This document shows positions 42,342-50,124 of a stretch of 64,000 nucleotides of DNA, piece by piece. Location of the stretch: contig NZ_JAAQTO010000017.1 of assembly GCF_011742165.1 (NCBI RefSeq), positions 61,861-125,860 on the forward strand, written 5' to 3'. The stretch's first letter is position 1; every line of letters begins with the position of its first letter. The position numbers and the translations under genes were made by a program. The notes under the pieces were generated by a model. It was not told the origin of the DNA and ran no database searches. It saw only the letters and a program-made list of their open reading frames with translations. This stretch comes from Billgrantia bachuensis (GTDB lineage: Bacteria; Pseudomonadota; Gammaproteobacteria; Pseudomonadales; Halomonadaceae).

Positions 42342-42686
42342 ATGAAAGAGCTACCCCGCAACCCCTCGTTCACGCCATCACCCGGCCTGCGTGCCGACCT
42401 GAACGCCAGGCGCGACACCGTCGGCGTTACCGGCCGCCTGAACCAGATATGGGACCGCTACGCCCTGCTGTGTGCACAGCCGCCCAAGCTCACCGACGAG
42501 GAGCGTCAACTGCTGGGCAACACCCTGTCGGGCTCCTACATCGAGCCGCTGCTCATCAAGCACCTGGATGCCGAACTCGAGGACAGCGATACCGGCGAGC
42601 CCTCGGCGCTGCGCGACCTCGCCGCCCGCGTGCGCGAAATGAGCCTGGCCGAACGCGTGGCCATGATCGAAAGCCTGGGGTTCTGA
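42342..42686 (+). CDS. phage protein of unknown function
   Basis: A 114-residue helical protein (LNQIWDRYALLCAQPPKLTDEERQLLGNTLSGSYIEPLLIKHLDAELED). GGAGG lies upstream of the ATG. It is followed one base later by the Ros/MucR-like gene, so the two are probably co-expressed. Confidence 0.65.
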   Translation: MKELPRNPSFTPSPGLRADLNARRDTVGVTGRLNQIWDRYALLCAQPPKLTDEERQLLGNTLSGSYIEPLLIKHLDAELEDSDTGEPSALRDLAARVREMSLAERVAMIESLGF

Positions 42687-42687
42687 C

Positions 42688-43194
42688 ATGCGCCACGGGC
42701 CGTTCGTGTCGCTCGAGGAGCTGGATGCCTATGTAGGCGGGCCAAAGATCCAGTGCCTCGAGTGCGGCCGATGGTTCCGTGCCCTGGCCACTCACCTTCC
42801 ACGCACCCACGGCATGACTCACCAGGACTACCGCGAGAAGTGGGGCATCCCCCAGCGCTACCCGCTCGCCGGCACCGCCACGCGCGAAACGCTCTCCATG
42901 CAGCTGCGCCAGCAAATCGACGCCGGCAGATTTACCTACGACCACCTGCCCAACGCCACCGCCGCCGCCAGGGAAGCCGGGCGCAATCGTAAGACGCCAG
43001 TCGACCAGGCCCGCCAAAGCGCCATGATGGCCGAGCAGCGGCCTGGCGACTACCATCGGCTGCCACCAGGCGCCAAGCGCGCCGATGGCCGCGATGCCGA
43101 TCGGCGGCGCGAATACCAGATTGCTTACCGTGCTGAGAAGCATGGCGATCCAGAGCCCATGAGACGGTACCGTGAAAAGTACCTCGACAGCTGA
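42688..43194 (+). CDS. Ros/MucR-family zinc-finger regulator
   Basis: A 168-residue protein. Residues 10-60 carry the Ros/MucR zinc finger (CLECGRWFRALATHLPRTHGMTHQDYREKWGIP) with Cys2His2 ligands. The C-terminal half is Arg-rich. Ros/MucR proteins are DNA-binding repressors best known in alphaproteobacteria; relatives are common in phages. It sits just ahead of the lysis region and may act on late genes. Confidence 0.8.
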   Translation: MRHGPFVSLEELDAYVGGPKIQCLECGRWFRALATHLPRTHGMTHQDYREKWGIPQRYPLAGTATRETLSMQLRQQIDAGRFTYDHLPNATAAAREAGRNRKTPVDQARQSAMMAEQRPGDYHRLPPGAKRADGRDADRRREYQIAYRAEKHGDPEPMRRYREKYLDS

Positions 43195-43281
43195 TAGCTA
43201 CTACATGTTGCGTCTATAAGCATCTTGCGCTACCGTATCTGTAGCCTGGCAGGCAGTATCGCCGGGAGCCAGAATCAACCA
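43195..43281. other. short intergenic region ahead of the tRNA-like element
   Basis: Nothing recognised apart from possible promoter hexamers. It leads into a strong terminator. The region 43195-43517 as a whole carries no protein gene. Confidence 0.4.
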
Positions 43282-43313
43282 ACGCCCTGCCGGCATCCCC
43301 GGCGGGGCGTTTT
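43282..43313 (+). terminator. terminator upstream of the tRNA-like element
   Basis: A long stem ACGCCC(T)GCCGG paired with CCGGC(G)GGGCGT is followed by TTTC. It closes the 42342-43194 pair of genes. Confidence 0.8.
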
Positions 43314-43319
43314 CATTGC

Positions 43320-43397
43320 GGCAGGCGGGACAGACGGCATGTCACGGGGGCCTTCATATCCTCGGGAACCTGGTTCGACTCCAGGGCCTGCTATCCA
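43320..43397 (+). tRNA. tRNA-like element (possible phage tRNA or tRNA pseudogene)
   Basis: The sequence folds as a cloverleaf. The acceptor is GGCAGGC paired with GCCTGCT. The D-arm is GACA/TGTC with a GG-containing loop. A perfect T-arm CCTGG-TTCGACT-CCAGG follows, then discriminator A, with TCCA downstream. The anticodon arm is irregular: a six-pair stem including two G-U pairs with an 8-nt loop CCTTCATA, so an anticodon cannot be assigned (TCA or CAT). Position 8 is G instead of T. It may be a decayed tRNA or an RNA mimic. Confidence 0.45.
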
Positions 43398-43517
43398 ACA
43401 CGCATCCCCCAGTGTGCCCTCCTGCCCAGGACGGCAACCTATCAGTTATGGCACCACCTGGTGTCTTTGCCCCTTGTGCGTGGCCTTTCTCTATTCCGCA
43501 GCGATGACGAGACCTTT

Positions 43518-43775
43518 ATGTCCTCCATGATCATTCAGGAGGGCGCCCGCGTGGCGCCTGTGCCGTTCGGTTGGGCTGCGATGCTCTCCGCCGACCCGAG
43601 CACTCAGGTCACTGTGGTCGCTGGTTTGCTGACCTGCGCCTACATGCTCGCCCAGCTTTTCTTGATCGTACGACGAGCCCGTATTGAGCGCGAGAAGCAT
43701 GAGATGGCTCAGCGTGAGCACAGGTTGGCCATGGATAACCTATTGGCTGGCCGCTCCGATGGAGACAAGTCGTGA
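43518..43775 (+). CDS. putative holin
   Basis: An 85-residue protein with one clear transmembrane segment (VTVVAGLLTCAYMLAQLFLIV) followed by a charged tail (RRARIEREKHEMAQREH). Its place directly before the lysozyme gene, with a four-base overlap, suggests a holin. ATG 43527 is an alternative start. Confidence 0.65.
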   Translation: MSSMIIQEGARVAPVPFGWAAMLSADPSTQVTVVAGLLTCAYMLAQLFLIVRRARIEREKHEMAQREHRLAMDNLLAGRSDGDKS

Positions 43776-44272
43776 GCGTGTTAAAGCGTCTGGCATTGCC
43801 GCTAGCTACAGCATCGGCTGTTGCCATTGCCGCCGGCACGGTCGGATATTTTGAGGGTAAGGAGAACTCCGCCTACATCGATCCGGTGGGTGTGGTCACC
43901 ATCTGCTATGGCCATACCTCTACCGCGCGCATCGGGCAGACCCACAGCGATGCCGAGTGCGAGAGACTGTTGCAGCAAGACCTGGGCGAGGCCTTCGAGG
44001 CTGTGGAGCGTCATGTCGACGCGGAGCTTCCACCTACCCGTGAGGCTGCCCTGGCATCGTTCGTCTACAACGTCGGCGAGGGTGCATTCGCTCGCTCGAC
44101 CCTGCTGCGGCGCCTCAACGCCGGCCAGGTGCAGGAGGCCTGCGACGAGCTGCTGCGCTGGGTGTATGCCGGCGGCCGTGTTCTTCGTGGGCTGGTCACT
44201 CGCCGCCAGGCTGAGCGAGAGCTGTGCTTGATGGAGCCGGAGCACATTCTGGCAGGAGAGAGCCATGAGTGA
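43772..44272 (+). CDS. SAR-type endolysin, GH24 lysozyme
   Basis: A 166-residue phage lysozyme that cuts peptidoglycan. The catalytic triad spacing of T4 lysozyme is exact: Glu28, Asp37, Thr43 (FEGKENSAYIDPVGVVTICYGHT). The N-terminal helix is rich in Ala/Gly (LATASAVAIAAGTVGYF), as in signal-arrest-release endolysins. Those are exported by Sec and freed from the membrane when the holin depolarises it. GTG start overlapping the holin stop. Confidence 0.92.
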   Translation: MSVLKRLALPLATASAVAIAAGTVGYFEGKENSAYIDPVGVVTICYGHTSTARIGQTHSDAECERLLQQDLGEAFEAVERHVDAELPPTREAALASFVYNVGEGAFARSTLLRRLNAGQVQEACDELLRWVYAGGRVLRGLVTRRQAERELCLMEPEHILAGESHE

Positions 44273-44483
44273 CGAGCCGCGCGACTGGTGGCGCAATCGC
44301 CGCCGGCTGGCCCACTGGGCGATGGCAGCGGCCATCCTCGAGACAGCAGCATTGTTCGTCCTGGACCTGCCCGAGGCCGCGCTATGGCCGACCTATGGTC
44401 TTTGGGGAACGGTCATCGGCGCCTACATGGGTACGGCTATCTGGGATGACGTAGTGGCGCGGCGCCTGGGACAGCGGCAGTGA
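44265..44483 (+). CDS. small two-helix membrane protein, second holin candidate
   Basis: A 72-residue protein with two hydrophobic segments (HWAMAAAILETAALFVLDL and PTYGLWGTVIGAYMGTAIW). It lies between endolysin and Rz genes and overlaps both. It may be the holin, pinholin or antiholin partner of the 43518 gene. Confidence 0.7.
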   Translation: MSDEPRDWWRNRRRLAHWAMAAAILETAALFVLDLPEAALWPTYGLWGTVIGAYMGTAIWDDVVARRLGQRQ

Positions 44484-44905
44484 CTCGCCTGGTCCGCTTG
44501 GTGCCGGGGTGGGTGTGGCTGGTAGTGCTGACTGTTATCGCTGCGGCTGTAGCGTGGCAGTACCACCGGGTGGTGGTGCTGGAGCGCGATGCCGCCACCG
44601 CCCAGCTGCAGGTCAGCCAGGCCGAGGTTGCTGTCCTTGATAGCGCATTACGTTGGCGCCGGGACTACTCCCGGCGCCTGGAGGGGGCTCTGGCACAGCG
44701 CGAACAGGCTCTGACTGAGGCCCGCGAGGAGATCCGGGCGCACCTCGATGAGCTGGCCCGACTGGAGCGAGAGCATGCGGAAGTGCGTGAGTGGCTGGAT
44801 CGCGATCTGCCTGGTCCTGTTGCTGAGTGGTTGCAGCAACTGGCAGACCAAGACGATCGGCGTGCCGGTGCTGGTGACGCCCGAGATTCCGGCCAGGCTG
44901 ACTGA
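44480..44905 (+). CDS. Rz-like inner-membrane spanin
   Basis: A 141-residue i-spanin: an N-terminal transmembrane helix (WVWLVVLTVIAAAVAWQY) followed by a long coiled coil (AQREQALTEAREEIRAHLDELARLEREHAEV). It starts at GTG 44480, overlapping the previous stop. Rz1 is encoded inside it in another frame. Confidence 0.87.
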   Translation: MTRLVRLVPGWVWLVVLTVIAAAVAWQYHRVVVLERDAATAQLQVSQAEVAVLDSALRWRRDYSRRLEGALAQREQALTEAREEIRAHLDELARLEREHAEVREWLDRDLPGPVAEWLQQLADQDDRRAGAGDARDSGQAD

Positions 44906-45053
44906 CCCGCTACCACCGCCTGCCAGGCAGGGCGCAACCCACCGGGGTGTGCTGGAGCTGCTGGCCGAGTACGAGTCCCTGCGGCGCCGGGCAAACGCAG
45001 ACCGCGCGGCTATCGTCGAGATCATGTCGCATGACGTCGGCAGCGAGGACTGA
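44775..45053 (+). CDS. Rz1-like outer-membrane lipoprotein spanin
   Basis: A 92-residue protein nested in the +1 frame of the Rz gene and running past its end. The lipoprotein signal is MRKCVSGWIAICLVLLLSGC with lipobox LSGC. The mature part is Pro-rich (PVLVTPEIPARLTDPLPPPA), as usual for o-spanins. It links to Rz across the periplasm to fuse the membranes at lysis. Confidence 0.9.
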   Translation: MRKCVSGWIAICLVLLLSGCSNWQTKTIGVPVLVTPEIPARLTDPLPPPARQGATHRGVLELLAEYESLRRRANADRAAIVEIMSHDVGSED

Positions 45054-45174
45054 GCGGCGCCGAGCGTTGCAGTGGTTGCGTGATCGTACCGCCCGCCTGG
45101 GTGTGGCTTTGTTGGTCGTGTGCTGGGCAGCGCTGACGCTGTGGCAGGCCTGGCGCCAGCGGCCGGGTCGATAG
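45031..45174 (+). CDS. possible small membrane protein after Rz1
   Basis: A 47-residue frame starting inside the Rz1 end: a basic N-terminus (MTSAARTERRRALQWLRDR) and one transmembrane helix (LGVALLVVCWAALTLWQAW). Its overlap and composition make it plausible, but no homology is recognised. Confidence 0.45.
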   Translation: MTSAARTERRRALQWLRDRTARLGVALLVVCWAALTLWQAWRQRPGR

Positions 45175-45201
45175 GAAATGCGGCCCAGTGACTAGCCTGG
45201 C

Positions 45202-45555
45202 TTACTCTAACGGCAAATCAGGTGTGGGAAGCCCTTTAGCTTGCATGCATTCGCTCCAAGCAGCACCAGGTACATTTCCGTCTAGGTACGTGGCAGTGAT
45301 CGCCGGAACATACTGGGTGATGGCGTCTTGTGAATACGAGGTGTTTGTTCGCTCTTCCTTTGCATGCACATACGGAACGGAGAAGAGGTTGATTTCTCCT
45401 TCTCCGCTCTCTGCCTGAGCCGCTAGAGCTTGCTGGTTAATCGAGTCCATACAAGCTGACGCACCGGCAAACACCTCATCGAAAGGGCCAGAAATAGCTG
45501 GAGTAGAGAAGGCAGCGGCTATGGTCAGTGCAGCAAGTGCAGATGCATTCTTCAT
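45202..45555 (-). CDS. secreted moron protein on the minus strand
   Basis: A 117-residue protein with a clear signal peptide (MKNASALAALTIAAAFSTPAISG) and two cysteines in the mature part (SACMDS, SECMQAKG) that may pair. An AAAGGAATT ribosome site precedes the ATG. It opposes the late genes on both sides, so it is likely expressed from the lysogen and alters the host envelope or periplasm. No family recognised. Confidence 0.65.
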   Translation of the reverse strand: MKNASALAALTIAAAFSTPAISGPFDEVFAGASACMDSINQQALAAQAESGEGEINLFSVPYVHAKEERTNTSYSQDAITQYVPAITATYLDGNVPGAAWSECMQAKGLPTPDLPLE

Positions 45556-45654
45556 ATCAATTCCTTTGATTCGTAGCTTGGAGCGAGTTGTATCGGCACC
45601 AGCTTACGAAACTTGAATGCCCTGAAACCCATAACAGACAAGCCGCGGGTCCTT

Positions 45655-45812
45655 CCCAGCTCCCAGGGCCCGGCCACGGGGGCGCAGAGCCCCGGATTTC
45701 GACCAAATTTCGGCACTCCTAGGTCGTCAGCAGTACCTGGGGGAATACCGCATGGTTGCTGGGTTTCGTGGTGCCGAAGGTGCCGAATAGTAGAGGGCCA
45801 CGGTGCCGAACA
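45655..45812 (+). other. candidate cos site with terminase-binding repeats
   Basis: Immediately upstream of the small terminase gene, GGTGCCGAA occurs at 45770-45778, 45779-45787 and 45802-45810. An inverted copy, TTCGGCAC, lies at 45709-45716. A GC-rich block (45661-45695) precedes it. Repeated binding sites between a cut site and terS are the layout of lambda cosB. The nicking position cannot be given. Confidence 0.55.
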
Positions 45813-45827
45813 TAGGATGACGACCGT

Positions 45828-46334
45828 GTGGCAGAGATCAACCGCCTGGAAGAGGCCTACAACTGGAACATCACCAGGCTGGCTGATGCGTTCGGGCTGC
45901 ATCGCGACACGGTACGCAAGCGCCTGAAAGAAGCCGGCGTGGTGCCGGCCGGTTCCCGCAACGGTGCCAATGTCTACGCATTGAAGGATGCAGGGCCGGC
46001 GTTGTTCGGCGAGACGCATATCGCCGAGGGGATGGACCCCTCGAAGATGCACCCGACCGATCGCAAGGACTGGTACGCCTCCGAGCTCTCCCGAGTGAAG
46101 CTTGAGAAGGAAATGCGGCTGCTGGTGCCGGTAGAGGAAGCTCACCGCGAGATGAGCCGCCTGGCCAAGGCCGTGGCCAGCGGCCTCGACTCCCTGGCCG
46201 ACATGCTCGAGCGAGACGCTGGCCTGCCGCCCGAGGCGATTGAACTGGTAGAAAAAACCACCGACGCGCTGCGCGAGCAGATGTATCAGGCAATCGTCGC
46301 CGACGATGGTCAGGAGGGCACGCCGGATGAGTAG
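45828..46334 (+). CDS. terminase small subunit (DUF1441-like)
   Basis: A 168-residue DNA-recognition subunit. The N-terminal HTH (NWNITRLADAFGLHRDTVRKRLKEAGV) should bind the cos repeats just upstream. A helical oligomerisation region follows. It starts at GTG 45828 and overlaps terL by eight bases. Confidence 0.85.
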   Translation: MAEINRLEEAYNWNITRLADAFGLHRDTVRKRLKEAGVVPAGSRNGANVYALKDAGPALFGETHIAEGMDPSKMHPTDRKDWYASELSRVKLEKEMRLLVPVEEAHREMSRLAKAVASGLDSLADMLERDAGLPPEAIELVEKTTDALREQMYQAIVADDGQEGTPDE

Positions 46335-48399
46335 TACCGCCAGCGCTGCCGCTATTCGTCGGGATGTCGCCGAGCTGATCCGTCCGCCGCGCCGGATCCG
46401 TGCCAGCCAGGCAGCCGCCGAAGTGATGAAGGTAGTGGGTGGTGACGGCACGGTGCGCGACTGGTCACCCGAAGCCACGCCCTACATGGTCGAGCCGCTG
46501 GATTGCATGGGCAGCCGGCGCTACGACGCCGTGATCTTCGTTGGACCGGCGAGAACCGGCAAGACAAACGCCCTGGTGGATGGTTATGTAGCCTACAAGA
46601 TCGACTGTGACCCGGGCGATGGGTTGATCATCCAGATTTCCGAGGACAAGGCGCGCGAGTTCTCGAAGAAGCGCATCGACCGGATGCTGCAGAATTCGCC
46701 GCGGCTAATACCTCGGCTGAGCCCGCGCGGCCACGACAACAACGTCCACGACAAGACGTTTCGCGCCGGCAACTATCTCGGCATCAAGTGGCCTTCGAAG
46801 AACGTCATGGCCAGTTCGGACTATCAGTTCGTTCTGATCACTGACTTCGACCGTCTGGGCGACGACATCGACGGTGAGGGCGACCCGTTCACCCTCGCCA
46901 GCAAGCGCACGCAGACATTCGGTTCGACCGGCATGACGTTGGCCGAGTCCTCGCCCGGGCGAGAGATAACTGACCCCGACTGGGAGCGCCCAGCGGATCA
47001 GCCGCACATGGCACCGCCGACCACGGGCATTCTCGATTGGTACAACCATGGCGACCGCCGTCGCCTCTACTGGCAGTGCCCTGAGTCGTCATGTCGCCGC
47101 TGGTTCCAACCGATCAAGGAGCATTTCAACCAGGCGTCGAAGCGGGTGTGTTGCTCACATTGCGGCGCCGAGGTCGATCCCAAGCTCAAGCGCGCCCTGA
47201 ACCTGGCCGGCCGCTGGGTGCCTGAGGGCTGCGAACTGACCGTTGAAGGTGAGCTGGTCGGCACACCCCGTCAAACGAGAATTGCCTCGTTTTGGATGGA
47301 AGGGCCGGCCGCGGCTTTCCAGTCTTGGACCAGCCTGGCCGAGAAGCTGGCGCGTGCGGAGGAGACCTACGCGCTCACCGGCAGCCAGGAGACGCTGAAG
47401 ACCGTCATCAACACTGACTGGGGTAGGCCATACAAGCATCGCCGGTCCGATGTGCAGCGTTCCAGCCAGCGCCTCATGGATCGCGCCGAGCAGGTCGAAC
47501 GCAGGACAGTCCCGCTTGGCGTCCGATTCCTGACCGCGACGGTCGATGTGCAGGGCGGCAAAGATCGTCGTTTTGTCGTCCAGGTGCATGGTACCGGTGT
47601 GAACCGCGAAAAGTGGATCGTCGACCGCTTCAACATCCGTGAAGACAAGGGGCCGAACAACGACCAGGAGCCCCGGCAGATAAGCCCCGCAACCCAGCCC
47701 GAGGATTGGGATCTGCTGACCCGCGACGTGCTCAAGCGCAGCTACCGTCTCTCCGACGGCAGTGGCCGGCGGATGCCGATCCTGGCGGTTGCCGTCGACA
47801 CCGGTGGCGAGGGTGAAGGGGAGGAGTCGGTCACAAGCCAGGCCTACGAATGGTTCCGCCGCCTGCGTACCGATGGCCTGCAGGGGCGCGCTTACCTCCT
47901 CAAGGGCGGTAGCTCGAAGACTACGAACCGTGTACGTAAGACTTGGCCAGACAACACCAGCAGGAAGAGCCGCAAGAGCCGCGCCCGCGGCGACGTGCCT
48001 CTCTACATCCTGGGTACCGATCTGCTCAAAGACGCCGTTGCCGCAATGATGGACCGCGACAACCCGGGGGCTGGCTACATGCATGTGCCGGCCTGGCTGG
48101 GGCGGTGGTGGTACGACGAGCTGACGTACGAGGTGCGCGACCCCGCAACCGGCAAGTGGAGCAAGCCCGGCAAGAAAGCCAACGAGGCTTTCGACCTCTG
48201 CGCCTACGACTTGGCGCTCGGGATCATCCTCGGCGTCGAGAAAATCAACTGGGCGGCCCCGCCACCCTGGGCTGACGAGTGGGAGAGAAACCTGCTCGTG
48301 TTCGACCCCGACTCGGACGCCCGACCCGAAGAGCCCAAGTACAAGCAGCCCGCCGCCGCGAAGAAGCGCCGGCGGAAGGTAGCGAAACCTCGAATCTAG
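46327..48399 (+). CDS. terminase large subunit (lambda gpA family)
   Basis: A 690-residue packaging motor and nuclease. The ATPase motif is GPARTGKTNALVDG and the Walker-B-like segment is LITDFDRLGDD. The nuclease half has VDVQGGKDRRFVVQVHGTG and AVDTGGEGEGEESVT. A zinc-like CPESSCRRWF...CCSHCGAEV element is present, as in gpA. The start at 46327 is preferred. The family implies cos packaging. Confidence 0.92.
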   Translation: MSSTASAAAIRRDVAELIRPPRRIRASQAAAEVMKVVGGDGTVRDWSPEATPYMVEPLDCMGSRRYDAVIFVGPARTGKTNALVDGYVAYKIDCDPGDGLIIQISEDKAREFSKKRIDRMLQNSPRLIPRLSPRGHDNNVHDKTFRAGNYLGIKWPSKNVMASSDYQFVLITDFDRLGDDIDGEGDPFTLASKRTQTFGSTGMTLAESSPGREITDPDWERPADQPHMAPPTTGILDWYNHGDRRRLYWQCPESSCRRWFQPIKEHFNQASKRVCCSHCGAEVDPKLKRALNLAGRWVPEGCELTVEGELVGTPRQTRIASFWMEGPAAAFQSWTSLAEKLARAEETYALTGSQETLKTVINTDWGRPYKHRRSDVQRSSQRLMDRAEQVERRTVPLGVRFLTATVDVQGGKDRRFVVQVHGTGVNREKWIVDRFNIREDKGPNNDQEPRQISPATQPEDWDLLTRDVLKRSYRLSDGSGRRMPILAVAVDTGGEGEGEESVTSQAYEWFRRLRTDGLQGRAYLLKGGSSKTTNRVRKTWPDNTSRKSRKSRARGDVPLYILGTDLLKDAVAAMMDRDNPGAGYMHVPAWLGRWWYDELTYEVRDPATGKWSKPGKKANEAFDLCAYDLALGIILGVEKINWAAPPPWADEWERNLLVFDPDSDARPEEPKYKQPAAAKKRRRKVAKPRI

Positions 48400-48407
48400 G
48401 AGCCGCC

Positions 48408-48626
48408 ATGGCCTACACCGCCGACGATCTCGCCCAGGTGCGCAAGGCCATTCTCGACCTGGCAAGCGGTGCCCGCGTGACCATGGTGGTCAAGGATGGG
48501 CGCACCGTGCAGTACGCCCAGACCGACATCAGCAAGCTGCGCGAACTGGAGCGCACCATCACCGGCAGCCTGAAAACGGGTCGCCGTTCGCGTACCCGCT
48601 ACGCCGTTACCAGCAAAGGGCTCTGA
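48408..48626 (+). CDS. gpW-like head-tail joining protein
   Basis: A 72-residue protein (MAYTADDLAQVRKAILDLASGARVTMVV...) matching the length and pattern of lambda gpW, including the alternating strand RVTMVVKDGRTVQYAQTDISKLREL. TAGGAGCC precedes the ATG. Confidence 0.88.
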   Translation: MAYTADDLAQVRKAILDLASGARVTMVVKDGRTVQYAQTDISKLRELERTITGSLKTGRRSRTRYAVTSKGL

Positions 48627-48627
48627 C

Positions 48628-50121
48628 ATGACCGTGACAGCCAAGCCCCGCCTGCGGTACCGGGGGCAGCAGCTCGTGCAAGTGCGGGCCAGTGCCTATG
48701 AGGGCGCGAGTACCAAGCGCCGCATGGCGGGCAAGGGCACTGTGGCAAGCGGGCCAAATGGACCGATCGAGCGCAGCCTGCCGATGCTGGTTTCGCGCAG
48801 CCACAACGCGATCCGCAACAACCCGTACGCCGCCAGCGCCAAGGAGAAGTACGTCTCCAACCTGGTGGGGACCGGCATCAAGCCGCAGTGGGGCGACCCG
48901 ATCATCCAGGCGCTGTGGGATCGCTGGGTAGAAGAGTGTGATGCCGATGGCGTCGATAACTTCTACGGCCTTCAGACTTTGGCCGCTGGCAGCCAGTTCG
49001 AGGCCGGCGAGGCGCTGGGGCGGATCCGGTACCGTCGCCGTAGCGACGGCCTGAGCGTGCCCATGCAGCTGCAGGTGATCGAGGCCGAGCATCTCGACCC
49101 GACCTTCAGCCAGGCTTTCGGCGGCCGTCTGATCAAGATGGGCATCGAGTTCAGCCCCCTCGGTCAGCGCACCGCCTACCACTTGTGGCGGTTTCACCCG
49201 CACGAGCAGCTCACCGCCCAGATCAACGAGCGGGTGCCGGTACCGGCCGATAACGTCATTCACATGTACCGCCGTCAGCGGCCTGGTCAACTGCGCGGCG
49301 TGCCCGAGCTGACCAGCGTCATCATCCGGCTCTACGAAATCGACGAGATGCAGGATGCCACGCTGGCCCGCCAGAAGCTGGCGCAGCTGTTCGGCACGTT
49401 CGTGAAGCGCAAGACAGCCCACGACCCGGAGGATGACGGCCCGAACTTCGGCGAGCTGGTGAGCATGCCGGGTGACCGGGAGCAAATCGATGAGTTCGTG
49501 CCCGGAGGCATCCATTACCTCGAGGACGACGAGGAAGTTACGTTCTCGAACCCGCCCGACATCCAGGGGCAATACACCGAGTGGCTGCGCTCCGAGCTGC
49601 TGGCCGTCGCGGCTGGCGCCGGCATTACCTACGAGCAGCTGACTGGCGACCTCAAAGGCGTCAACTACTCCAGCATCCGTGCTGGCCTGCTCGAGTTCCG
49701 CCGGCGAGTCGAAGCCCTGCAGGCTCAGCTGATGGTGCACCAGTGGTGCCGTCGTATCGCCGCCAAGTGGCTCGATGTGGCCGTCACCAGTGGCGCGCTC
49801 TCCATTGCCAATTACTGGCAGGGCGCCCGTGAACTGGCCTTGGCCATCGACTGGATTGCACCGAAGTGGGCATGGGTCGACCCGCTCAAGGAAGTCACTG
49901 CCGACCTGCTCGAGGTGCGCGCCGGCTTCAAGCCGCGCAGCGAGGCCGCCGGCGAACGCGGCTGGTCGCTCGAGCAGCTCGACGCCGAAATCCAGAAGGG
50001 CAACCAGAGCGCCGATGGCCATGGCCTGGTGCTCGATTCCGACCCGCGCATCACCGCCAAGAACGGCGCCCTGCAGAAGGCCCTCGAGGCCCTGGCCGCT
50101 GATACCGACGAAGAGGACTGA
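48628..50121 (+). CDS. portal protein (lambda gpB family)
   Basis: A 497-residue portal forming the dodecameric gate for DNA. Recognisable parts are SHNAIRNNPYAASAKEKYVSNLVGTG, NVIHMYRRQRPGQLRGVPELTSVI, and the late GLLEFRRRVEALQAQLMVHQWCRRIAAKWL. The start lies one base after the gpW stop. Confidence 0.93.
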   Translation: MTVTAKPRLRYRGQQLVQVRASAYEGASTKRRMAGKGTVASGPNGPIERSLPMLVSRSHNAIRNNPYAASAKEKYVSNLVGTGIKPQWGDPIIQALWDRWVEECDADGVDNFYGLQTLAAGSQFEAGEALGRIRYRRRSDGLSVPMQLQVIEAEHLDPTFSQAFGGRLIKMGIEFSPLGQRTAYHLWRFHPHEQLTAQINERVPVPADNVIHMYRRQRPGQLRGVPELTSVIIRLYEIDEMQDATLARQKLAQLFGTFVKRKTAHDPEDDGPNFGELVSMPGDREQIDEFVPGGIHYLEDDEEVTFSNPPDIQGQYTEWLRSELLAVAAGAGITYEQLTGDLKGVNYSSIRAGLLEFRRRVEALQAQLMVHQWCRRIAAKWLDVAVTSGALSIANYWQGARELALAIDWIAPKWAWVDPLKEVTADLLEVRAGFKPRSEAAGERGWSLEQLDAEIQKGNQSADGHGLVLDSDPRITAKNGALQKALEALAADTDEED

Positions 50122-50124
50122 CCT

